A stretch of DNA of 30,772 nucleotides from Promethearchaeota archaeon (GTDB lineage Archaea > Asgardarchaeota > Lokiarchaeia > Sigynarchaeales > SOKP01), in the NCBI GenBank assembly GCA_004524515.1, contig SDNV01000016.1, positions 1-30,772 of the forward strand, in the 5' to 3' direction. Below are positions 23,695 through 30,772 of the stretch, piece after piece (position 1 is the stretch's first letter; each line of letters starts with the position of its first letter). Made by a program: the position numbers and the translations under genes. Below the pieces are notes generated by a model that saw nothing but the letters and a program-made list of their open reading frames with translations, was not told the origin of the DNA and did no database searches.

Positions 23695-25131
23695 TTATAC
23701 TTTAACAGGTATGGGTCTATTATCTAATAATTCTTCATTTATTTCTATTTTTCTTAGAATTAAGTAACTAATTGAATAAAAAATACCCATAGAGGCCAAA
23801 GATAACGTAATTATAATTGGATTTTCTTCATTTGGACCTGAAAGGATAAATCCTATCATAATTGAAGCAATTCCTCCCGCAATCGAGACCATAAATGAAT
23901 TTAATCCGAAATAAGCTCCTGAAATTTCGGATACCCTTTTATCTAAATCCTCACTTCCCATTTCTCCAGAAGATTCATAGATTATAGCACTAGCTAATGG
24001 CCCTGAAAATAAATTAAATGCATAAATAGACCCTAAAATCGTACCCATGGTGATTACAAAAAGAATTACTTTAAACTCGAAAGGAAGGAACGGATATAAA
24101 AACACTAAATCTAAAAATGATGCAATTATAGAAGCTACAACACTAAGAGAATAAATTTTTACAATCGCATGTTTTTTAAGTAACTTTTTCCAAACAAAAT
24201 ACCAGCCGAACTTGCATGTAAATGATACGATAATATAAATAAAAAATGCCCCCCCTCTAAATTTGAGGGTATAAGTTAGAAAGGGAAAAATTAATATTCC
24301 TAAAAAGGTACCCGACATACTCGTAAAAAATCCCACAATTAAAAACTTCCTATATTTCCTATCCTTAGCAGGTACCGTCATTTGGCGAAAGGTTTCGGAA
24401 ATGGTTTTTTTTTTGATTTCCAAACCTTTAAGTTTTTGATGAAATGACTCATCCACAGAAAAAAAAGTTATAATCACCGAAATTAAGCCAAAAATTGCAA
24501 AAGTTCCCCCTACTATGGGAATATAAAAAAGGATCACTTTTCCCGAAGGTTCCCACCATTTCACATTTTCAGGATCCTTGAGAAGGCTTTGTACGGCTAA
24601 AGGTAAGAGTAAAGATAACACTGAAGCTATGATGGATAAAAATGCGGTCATAGAAGCAACCTTTTTCCTATTTACATGAGTTTGGGATTGTTCTGGCAGC
24701 ATTGAAGAGTACACGCTTAAGATACACATCCCTGAAAAAGCATTTAAAATCAAATTTAGCCAAAGCCATAAAGCGGTGGGCCAATACATTGAATTGGTCT
24801 CGGGACAATACCAAGGGGGCAACCAAATTAATATACAAGTTAAAACCCATACAGGCGCCCCATAAAATAAGAAAGGACGGCGCTTTCCCAATTTTCCCGG
24901 TTTCTTATTATCCGCTAACACCCCAAATATAATAGAAGAAAAAGCAGCAATAAACAATCGCATAGCGATTCCTATTGAAACTAAGATAGAACTTAAATTA
25001 ATAGTATATACATAATATTGAAAAAGAAAAACCCCTCGAAACACATCGGTTAAAATGAATCCAAAATACCCTATACAATATCCTACGAGGCGACCTCTGT
25101 GTAACTCCCGAGGCTTATGAGATAAACTCAT
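23695..25131 (-). CDS. GPH/MFS-type cation-sugar symporter-like transporter
   Basis: Twelve-helix membrane transporter of 478 residues from the glycoside-pentoside-hexuronide branch of the major facilitator superfamily. Matching features are the N-terminal GYFGFILTDVFRGVFLFQYYVY, GVLADNKKPGKLGKRRPFLFYGAP in the loop after helix 2 (the conserved DRT-type basic loop), VYSSMLPEQSQTHVNRKKVAS in the loop after helix 4, and the second half with SSGEMGSEDLDKRVSEISGAY. The central loop carries FRQMTVPAKDRKYRKFLIVGFF. The substrate cannot be read from sequence. ATG 25131 lies about 200 bases from the divergent thermosome gene. Confidence 0.85.
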   Translation of the reverse strand: MSLSHKPRELHRGRLVGYCIGYFGFILTDVFRGVFLFQYYVYTINLSSILVSIGIAMRLFIAAFSSIIFGVLADNKKPGKLGKRRPFLFYGAPVWVLTCILIWLPPWYCPETNSMYWPTALWLWLNLILNAFSGMCILSVYSSMLPEQSQTHVNRKKVASMTAFLSIIASVLSLLLPLAVQSLLKDPENVKWWEPSGKVILFYIPIVGGTFAIFGLISVIITFFSVDESFHQKLKGLEIKKKTISETFRQMTVPAKDRKYRKFLIVGFFTSMSGTFLGILIFPFLTYTLKFRGGAFFIYIIVSFTCKFGWYFVWKKLLKKHAIVKIYSLSVVASIIASFLDLVFLYPFLPFEFKVILFVITMGTILGSIYAFNLFSGPLASAIIYESSGEMGSEDLDKRVSEISGAYFGLNSFMVSIAGGIASIMIGFILSGPNEENPIIITLSLASMGIFYSISYLILRKIEINEELLDNRPIPVKV

Positions 25132-25271
25132 GATCTCATAAATAACGAATGGAAAATTAATTTTATGATTTTTAGATTATAAGTTTAAAAATAGGTCTTA
25201 ATGAAAAATCAGATTTATTAGGAATTTTTAAATTAATTTCGTAAACTTTTTTAATTTTATGACTTAGAGAT

Positions 25272-25324
25272 CTATATAAATACAAAAAAAAAAATTACAA
25301 TTAAAAATCATAAAGTGAAAGGTG
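25272..25324 (+). promoter_or_regulatory. thermosome promoter and ribosome binding site
   Basis: CTATATAAATA at 25272-25282 is a good archaeal TATA box preceded by a purine-rich GAGA. Transcription should start about 22-28 bases downstream. GAAAGGTG at 25317-25324 is a strong Shine-Dalgarno ten bases before ATG 25335. This is the clearest complete start region in the window. Confidence 0.65.
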
Positions 25325-25334
25325 TAAAAATAAT

Positions 25335-27017
25335 ATGGCACAATTAGGTGGTACACCCGTATTAATCATGAAAGAAGGGACCCAAAGAACTCGTGGTAAA
25401 GATGCTATGGAAAATAATATCGCAGCCGCTATTGTTATTGCTGAGGCCGTAAGAACCTCTCTCGGACCCCGTGGAATGGACAAGATGTTAGTGGATCAAT
25501 TCGGTGATGTGGTAATTACGAATGATGGAGCTACTATTTTAAAGGAAATCGATGTGCAACATCCTGCTGCCAAAATGATGGTCGAGGTTGCGAAGACCCA
25601 AGATTCAGAAGTAGGAGATGGTACAACTACCTCTGTAATTCTTACCGGAGAATTATTAAAAAGAGCTAAAAAACTGCTTGAGCAAAAAATTCACCCTACC
25701 GTTATCACAGAAGGATTCAGAAAAGCTGCAGAAAAAGCAGTTGAGATCCTTGATAAAATATCCATAAAAAGTGGTATTGATGATAAAGAAGGGCTTAAAA
25801 ATTCTGCGATGACCTGCATGGGCTCGAAAATTGTATCGGAAAGCAGAGAAAAATTAGCGGAATTATGCATTGATGCAATTCAAGCTATTGCGGAAAAAGT
25901 AGACGGAAAGTGGATGGCTGATATTGAGAAAGTTCAGATCCAAAAGAAAGAAGGAGATAGCATTGATGACACTAGCTTAATTAAAGGAATCATTTTAGAT
26001 AAAGAAGTTGTCAGTCCAGGAATGCCTAAAAAAGTAGCTGACGCTAAGATACTTTTAATTCAATCCGCCCTAGAAATCGAAAAAACGGAATTTGACAGCA
26101 AACTTCAAATCACCAGCCCAGAACAAATCCAACAATTCTTAGACGAAGAAGAGAAGATGCTTCGAACCATGGTCGAAAAAATTGTAAATTCCGGAGCTAA
26201 TGTGGTTATTTGCCAGAAAGGTATCGATGATATGGCTCAGCATTTCTTATCAAAAGCCGGAATAATGGCAGTTCGAAGAGTGAAAAAATCTGACCTTGAA
26301 AAACTCTCAAAAGCAACCGGAGGTATGATTTTCACTGACCTGAACGATATTACCGCAGATAAACTAGGTTATGCTGGATTAGTCGAAGAAAGAAAAATTA
26401 TGAGCGACAGCTGGATTTTCATTGAAGAATGCAAAGATCCTAAATCCGTTGTAATCTTAATAAGAGGAGGAACGGAACTCATCGTTGATGAGGTGGATAG
26501 ATCCCTACATGACGCTCTTTGTGTAGTTAGAGATGTGGTTGAAGACCAAAAAATCGTAGGTGGAGGTGGAGCTCCTGAGCTCGAAGTTGCAATTCAATTA
26601 AGAGAATATGCTTCCACACTTGGTGGTCGTGAACAATTAGCTGTTGAGATTTTTGCTGATTCCTTGGATATTATCCCAAAAACATTAGCAGAAAATGCAG
26701 GATTAGATCAAATTGATATCTTAATGAAATTAAGAGCTTCTCATCAAAAAGGAAATAAATTCGCTGGATTTGATTTAGAATCGGGAGATGTTGTGGATAA
26801 TATGATGACAGTAAAGGTTGTTGAACCTACCGTCGTAAAAGTTCAAGCTATCAAAAGTTCTGTCGAAGCAGCTTCCATGATTTTACGAATTGATGATGTA
26901 ATCGCGGGTGCTAAATCGGAAATGCCTCCAGGTATGCCTCCAGGCGGCATGGGAGGTATGGGTGGAATGCCTCCGGGCATGGGAGGCATGGGTGGTATGC
27001 CCCCAATGGACTATTAA
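25335..27017 (+). CDS. thsA: thermosome subunit (group II chaperonin)
   Basis: ATP-driven protein-folding chaperonin related to eukaryotic CCT. Domains run equatorial, intermediate, apical, intermediate, equatorial. Visible motifs include [27 protein letters not shown] (residues about 41-70), [11 protein letters not shown] near 95, the apical segment, and [13 protein letters not shown] and AGLDQIDIL in the closing equatorial part. The C-terminal tail of Gly, Met and Pro ([10 protein letters not shown] type repeats) projects into the chamber. The 560 residues are normal. A single gene is present; the letter of the paralog is arbitrary. Codon use here includes more C-ending codons than the neighbours, as expected for a highly expressed gene. 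Confidence 0.97.
   Translation: MAQLGGTPVLIMKEGTQRTRGKDAMENNIAAAIVIAEAVRTSLGPRGMDKMLVDQFGDVVITNDGATILKEIDVQHPAAKMMVEVAKTQDSEVGDGTTTSVILTGELLKRAKKLLEQKIHPTVITEGFRKAAEKAVEILDKISIKSGIDDKEGLKNSAMTCMGSKIVSESREKLAELCIDAIQAIAEKVDGKWMADIEKVQIQKKEGDSIDDTSLIKGIILDKEVVSPGMPKKVADAKILLIQSALEIEKTEFDSKLQITSPEQIQQFLDEEEKMLRTMVEKIVNSGANVVICQKGIDDMAQHFLSKAGIMAVRRVKKSDLEKLSKATGGMIFTDLNDITADKLGYAGLVEERKIMSDSWIFIEECKDPKSVVILIRGGTELIVDEVDRSLHDALCVVRDVVEDQKIVGGGGAPELEVAIQLREYASTLGGREQLAVEIFADSLDIIPKTLAENAGLDQIDILMKLRASHQKGNKFAGFDLESGDVVDNMMTVKVVEPTVVKVQAIKSSVEAASMILRIDDVIAGAKSEMPPGMPPGGMGGMGGMPPGMGGMGGMPPMDY
26920..27008 (+). repeat. Gly-Gly-Met/Pro-Gly repeat tail
   Basis: In-frame short repeats of GGCATGGGAGG type encode the chaperonin C-terminal MPPGMPPGG and MGGMGG units. 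Such tails are usual for thermosome and GroEL-type chaperonins. The repeats are prone to length variation. Confidence 0.8.
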
Positions 27018-27261
27018 ACTCAATATATTTTTTCTTTTCTTTATTTTTATTTATCAATTTAAGATATTGATAAATCATTTCAAATATTTAAAAAAAATTC
27101 AATTTAATTCCTTTTTAGTTCATTAGATTTAATTATAGCAAATTTTAAATGAGAGATATTTAGTATATCTGTCTTTTAAGTCTTATAACAAATTTATAAA
27201 AAGTTAGCATAGTAGATATAAAAAAGAATTCAAAAAGGCACAAGAATTAGTATATTTTAAC

Positions 27262-27277
27262 AGAGGTGTTTACGATC
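27262..27277 (+). promoter_or_regulatory. Shine-Dalgarno AGAGGTG and ATC start of nuclease
   Basis: AGAGGTG at 27262-27268 is an excellent archaeal Shine-Dalgarno. It is followed by TTTACG and ATC GGC AAA. The only canonical codon here, GTG 27266-27268, is inside the element itself and cannot be both. ATC at 27275-27277, six bases away, fits best. Confidence 0.6.
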
Positions 27278-27886
27278 GGCAAAGATAAATATGAGGATCT
27301 ATTGGATTATCGCCTAAAGCAGCTTGAAAAAAGCAGAAAGCCCGCACGGGAAGCCTCCAGTTTCTTTATCGTTATATCTAATAAAGATAGAAAGGAGACT
27401 CGATATTCTTCTTTTGAGTCGATTCCGTTAGATATCAGATCTGATGAAAAACATTTTGAAATTTTGAAAATACGGTACGAGCGTCAAGATTATCAAAGCC
27501 ATCGAACTCAAACATCGAGTATGTTCGCTCCGAGTATTGTGCAGCGTTGGGGATATTCCTATTACGAAAAATTGCTTTATAAGCTGTTAACCAAACGCGG
27601 CTATAAAGAAAAAATCGACTTTATGCATCTTTTCCCGATTGAGGGCCAAGATTTTCTATTGGATTTTGCGTTTGTGAAAGAAAAGTTAGATATCGAATGC
27701 GACGGGGAGCCGTGGCATGAAAAATGCAGAAATGTAGAAGAAGACCGGATTCGAGATGAATATTTAACAACACATGGTTGGAGGATTTTAAGATTTAAAT
27801 TTAAACCTGCTGACCTTAGAAATAATTTAATTAATGCGGGAAAACATATCGAATTAGAAATTAAGAAAATCAGAAGCCATGAATAG
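27275..27886 (+). CDS. DUF559/Vsr-like PD-(D/E)xK endonuclease
   Basis: Predicted nuclease of 203 residues. The C-terminal half has the restriction-fold signature: QRWGYSYYEKLLYKLLTKRG, FLLDFAFVKEKLDIECDGEPWHEKC with the metal-binding Asp and the E-x-D pair, DRIRDEYLTTHGWRILRFKF with the terminal Arg/Phe strand, as in DUF559 and very-short-patch repair proteins. The N-terminal 100 residues are polar and unassigned. Start: ATC 27275 behind AGAGGTG; calling GTG 27266 would add three residues. Base and codon use, especially in the first third, looks richer in G and C than neighbours, which hints at transfer. No methyltransferase is adjacent. Confidence 0.8.
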   Translation: MGKDKYEDLLDYRLKQLEKSRKPAREASSFFIVISNKDRKETRYSSFESIPLDIRSDEKHFEILKIRYERQDYQSHRTQTSSMFAPSIVQRWGYSYYEKLLYKLLTKRGYKEKIDFMHLFPIEGQDFLLDFAFVKEKLDIECDGEPWHEKCRNVEEDRIRDEYLTTHGWRILRFKFKPADLRNNLINAGKHIELEIKKIRSHE

Positions 27887-28040
27887 TTATAATAAGTTTT
27901 AAAATAGAAATCGATAATTAAATCATAATTGCCATTAATTTAGATTTTTAGGCTTGTATTTATCGAACTTTTTATGATGACCTCAAATTCTTCCTTCTGC
28001 CATAAATAATGTTTTATTTTAGGATATCTTAGATTTTAAT

Positions 28041-28844
28041 ATGAAATTTATAGATCTTTCTATCCCGATAATTAATCCGGAGGAGGCGATTTTTGATCCT
28101 CCGTTAACGACTCCTCATATTGAATATAGCGACCACGACACTGGCGCAGAACAAATGGGGTTTGTTTTTCCTAAGATAAAACCAGAAGAGCATCTCCCTG
28201 ATGGGAAAGGTTGGGCGGTGGAAAGTATAACATTAGGTACACACAGTGGAACGCATATGGATGCCCCATGGCATTTTGCCCCAGTACAAGATAAGGAAAT
28301 TGGGCAAAGAAAGGCGATGACGATTGATGAATTTCCATTAGAATGGGGTATTGGGCCTCTCATTGTGTTAGATTGTACGGATTATGAAGAGGGGTATGTC
28401 ATGACTCCAGAGGATGTTGATAAAAAATTGGAAAGCATTGGTCATACACTACAAGAAGGAGATATTTTATGCGTCCATACAAATGCACCTAAACATTACG
28501 GAACCAAAGAATACATAAACCATGGTGTGGGAGTAGGTAAAGATGCGACCTTACATATAATTCGACAAGGTGTACACGTGGTAGGAATTGACGCGTGGTC
28601 CTGGGATGCCCCATTCACAATTACGGCAAAAAAATGGAAACAATCTGTGAAAGAAAAACAACCTGATAAATCTATTATCTGGGAGGGGCATTTTGCCGGA
28701 ATTGAACTGGGCTATTTTCAAATGGAAAAGATGATAAATTTAGATAAAGTTCCTCCAGTAGGCGCGACAATTTATTGCTTTCCGGTAAAGATTGCCAGGG
28801 CATCTGCTGGATGGGTAAGGGCGGTCGCTACGATTTCCGAGTAA
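28041..28844 (+). CDS. cyclase-family metal-dependent hydrolase (kynurenine formamidase-like)
   Basis: A 267-residue enzyme of the cyclase/kynurenine formamidase family (PF04199 type). The metal site motif HxGTHxDxPxH is present as LGTHSGTHMDAPWHF at about 71-85. Also seen are IDLSIPI at the N-terminus, GPLIVLDCTDYEEG, EGDILCVHTNAP, VVGIDAWSWDAP and HFAGIELGYFQMEKM. Length is slightly above the usual 200-230 because of the long N-terminal loop region. The substrate may be an amide, lactone or isatin-like compound; tryptophan genes are not nearby. ATG 28041 is the start. It stands alone, convergent with the membrane-longin gene. Confidence 0.88.
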   Translation: MKFIDLSIPIINPEEAIFDPPLTTPHIEYSDHDTGAEQMGFVFPKIKPEEHLPDGKGWAVESITLGTHSGTHMDAPWHFAPVQDKEIGQRKAMTIDEFPLEWGIGPLIVLDCTDYEEGYVMTPEDVDKKLESIGHTLQEGDILCVHTNAPKHYGTKEYINHGVGVGKDATLHIIRQGVHVVGIDAWSWDAPFTITAKKWKQSVKEKQPDKSIIWEGHFAGIELGYFQMEKMINLDKVPPVGATIYCFPVKIARASAGWVRAVATISE

Positions 28845-28874
28845 AAAAAAAATAAAATAATAACATAGATTTTT

Positions 28875-30772
28875 TTATCCTTCTTTAAAAACTTCTTTTA
28901 CTAATGTAGCATCGTTTCTGAAAGGGGCGAGCATACCATTCCAATTTTTTAACACATCTCGGTGAATAAATTCGAACTTTCCTACCATTTCTTTTAATTG
29001 GTCTCGAATCTCAGAAGTCTGATTTCCCTTTATAAATAAAGCGCCAAAGATATACCTTCCATATTCCAGTAAAATAGTAATATCTCCGTGATCAATAGTA
29101 TTTAGTAATTGAGTGGATTTGGTGGTTTCTTTAATAAAGGAAGTCAAAGCTGAAAACATACCGGATACAAGTCCTGGATCTTGGAGTCCCTCCTCAATAA
29201 AAGGATATGAAAACACATCTCTTCCATCGTTATAGATGATGTATAACCCTTGCTTTTCCACCTTTTCAAAGCAATAACTAAATTCCGGTTCCCATATATA
29301 TATTTTTTGAGTATTGTAGAGATATTTTAAGGTACGATATAAATCCTTTTTCTCGTTTTCTCCTTGGGGTATAATAGTTTGCAGTAATGAATCTTGTTCC
29401 AATATATTAAGAATCCGTTTTACTTCCTCGTTTTCCTGTTCGATGTTTTCTTGGGTAATTTGAGGATTTTTAGCAATTAAATATTTACTCCTTCCGGTGA
29501 TATATTCTTGATAAGTAATGAATTCTCCAATGGATGCAAACAATGTCTTTTCTACGAATTTATCGTCAATCGAATTCGTTCTTGTCATGAAATTTTTCTG
29601 ATAATAAAAAATCATTAACCCCCAGAAAATAATAGCTAAAACATACCGAGTAAATAAATAAGGTATAGCCAATATTCCTAAAAGCGTTATTTTGCCCTCA
29701 GGAAATAGATTTGCATCGAAAGCTGCAGTTCTAAAGGTATAAAAATTAAATCCAAACGCGTCGGTATGACTCAGTTGACCTGTTAACCAATATTCTTCAG
29801 GCGCAAAATTAATTAATGGATTTGCTCCCATAAAATACATGATTATTGAGATTATTATGACGATTGGAAAAAAAGTAACTATCCCTAAAGGAATACTCCT
29901 TAAATATTTTAAACTGTACGCAAAGAGATAGGCTGTAATAAAGATTGGGATGATAATCAAAACCACTAAATTAAACATATTCAGAAGGTCAAACCGAAAG
30001 GAGTTTTGTAGGGTAGGATTATTATAACTGAACCGTGCGGAATTTACGATCACACTCTGTTCCTCCCCAAACATCGCAAATAAGGTGTTAAATACAAGTA
30101 CATATAAAAGTAAATAAATTCCAATGGCAAGTGCACTGGATACTAACATATAATACCAATTAGATAGCTTAATTTTATGAGTTTCCTCTTTCCGTTTTTT
30201 CCAATATTCGATGAGTTTTACAAAGATTAAGATTGAGATGGGCTCAAAGATTTTGAGGAATAATATAAAGATAATTGAAACCATAATGAAGTAGGCGAGA
30301 AAATAGAGGATAATAAAAATAGAATTCGTATATTGCACCATGAACAGAATGAGCGATAGAATGGATATGGGAGCGCCAACCCTATAGAGGGAGGTATAGG
30401 CCTCTTTTCTTATACTTTCTCCCCAATACCTGCCTTTTATGGCTATTTTACTCGAAAACAATAATTCGATGCTAAATATAAAGGTCGCAAGATAAACCAG
30501 TAAAATTTCGATGAACCAACCTAGGGCAGTTTCACCAGTAGTAAGCGAGATGTTTTGTAATCCAGAAATATCTAAAATGGTTTGAAGTAAATAAAGGGAG
30601 ATGGGTAATAGAACAATCATCAATTTAAGAATCTCTTTTTCGCGACTCCAATCATTTTTTACTAGTTCTCTTCGAATTATATCAAACGGACCTTGATCAA
30701 ACTCGTAGGTGACGTGCTTTAATATTTCTTTTATGGCACCCTCTTCGCTTCTTAAACGATTCCATAAAAATA
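28875..30772 (-). CDS. multi-pass membrane protein with C-terminal longin/roadblock-like domain (5' end off-window)
   Basis: Large membrane protein whose frame stays open to the right edge, so the true start is beyond 30772; the visible part is about 630 residues. The off-edge side reads FLWNRLRSEEGAIKEILKHV, then VTYEFDQGPFDIIRRELVKN, a soluble leader. About eight to ten hydrophobic helices follow. After a charged linker (EENEEVKRIL-like, about 180-200 residues from the end), the last 130 residues are a soluble alpha/beta domain: GLYIIYNDGRDVFSYPF, DPGLVSGMFSALTSFIKETT, DHGDITILLEYGRYIFGALFIKG and FEFIHRDVLKNWNGMLAPF. This pattern fits the longin/roadblock-like sensor domains that partner with small GTPases in archaea. 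TTG 30623 and ATG 30620 are internal and not the start. Confidence 0.75.
   Translation of the reverse strand, partial: FLWNRLRSEEGAIKEILKHVTYEFDQGPFDIIRRELVKNDWSREKEILKLMIVLLPISLYLLQTILDISGLQNISLTTGETALGWFIEILLVYLATFIFSIELLFSSKIAIKGRYWGESIRKEAYTSLYRVGAPISILSLILFMVQYTNSIFIILYFLAYFIMVSIIFILFLKIFEPISILIFVKLIEYWKKRKEETHKIKLSNWYYMLVSSALAIGIYLLLYVLVFNTLFAMFGEEQSVIVNSARFSYNNPTLQNSFRFDLLNMFNLVVLIIIPIFITAYLFAYSLKYLRSIPLGIVTFFPIVIIISIIMYFMGANPLINFAPEEYWLTGQLSHTDAFGFNFYTFRTAAFDANLFPEGKITLLGILAIPYLFTRYVLAIIFWGLMIFYYQKNFMTRTNSIDDKFVEKTLFASIGEFITYQEYITGRSKYLIAKNPQITQENIEQENEEVKRILNILEQDSLLQTIIPQGENEKKDLYRTLKYLYNTQKIYIWEPEFSYCFEKVEKQGLYIIYNDGRDVFSYPFIEEGLQDPGLVSGMFSALTSFIKETTKSTQLLNTIDHGDITILLEYGRYIFGALFIKGNQTSEIRDQLKEMVGKFEFIHRDVLKNWNGMLAPFRNDATLVKEVFKEG

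Noticed and set aside
19106..27886. Methyltransferase and DUF559-like nuclease as a restriction-modification pair
   Set aside because: They are about 6.6 kb apart, separated by housekeeping genes on both strands, and differ in composition. No evidence links them.
30618..30623. TTG/ATG at 30618-30623 as the start of the membrane-longin protein
   Set aside because: The same frame stays open to the window edge with coherent protein-like sequence and no stop, so the gene is truncated by the window.

Overview
The window looks like a stretch of chromosome from an Asgard archaeon, most likely of the Lokiarchaeia type; the lineage is an inference. The reasons are a strongly AT-rich sequence, archaeal informational genes (archaeal ThrRS and AspRS, type II methionine aminopeptidase, Pth2, TruD, thermosome, Alba, UPF0200), and several eukaryote-like items: a Ras/Arf-type small GTPase, ribosomal proteins eL38 and eL40, a protein resembling the BRO1/ALIX domain, and a longin/roadblock-like domain on a multi-pass membrane protein. 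No tRNA, rRNA, transposon, prophage or CRISPR array was seen.

Layout. Bases 1-2900 hold a probable divergent gene start, thrS and a HAD phosphatase. Bases 2900-7950 hold membrane and regulatory genes: the small GTPase, a DUF1624/HGSNAT-like acyltransferase with a repeated charged tail, a four-helix membrane protein, a winged-helix protein with a five-helix membrane domain, and a MfnD-like ATP-grasp enzyme. Bases 8000-10200 hold the BRO1-like protein and two small unknown proteins. Bases 10300-12500 hold an IscU-like scaffold, an alpha/beta hydrolase and PRPP synthetase on the plus strand. Bases 12500-15100 hold a UPF0200 kinase, an Alba plus zinc-ribbon pair, a VTT/DedA membrane protein with a duplicated C-terminal fragment beside it, and a cyclophilin-like protein. 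Bases 15118-15925 are a long gene-poor interval with a TATA-like box, hairpins and a 12-T tract, a candidate small RNA locus. Bases 15926-19018 are a minus-strand operon aspS - MetAP - nucleotidyltransferase. Then come a solitary DNA methyltransferase and a minus-strand translation operon eL38 - zinc/KH-like protein - pth2 - truD, divergent from eL40. The window ends with a GPH/MFS transporter, the thermosome, a DUF559/Vsr-like nuclease, a metal-dependent cyclase and a membrane-longin protein whose start lies beyond the right edge.

The most striking observation is about translation starts. Four or five genes (small GTPase, winged-helix membrane protein, eL40, nuclease, and less surely the nucleotidyltransferase) have no ATG, GTG or TTG where homology places the N-terminus. 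In four of them an in-frame ATT or ATC sits 6-8 nt behind a Shine-Dalgarno-like sequence. Canonical gene calling would truncate these genes, miss them, or in the nuclease call the GTG of the ribosome binding site as the start. The second strong point is the set of trafficking-like proteins (GTPase, BRO1-like, membrane-longin, VTT) spread through otherwise ordinary housekeeping genes.
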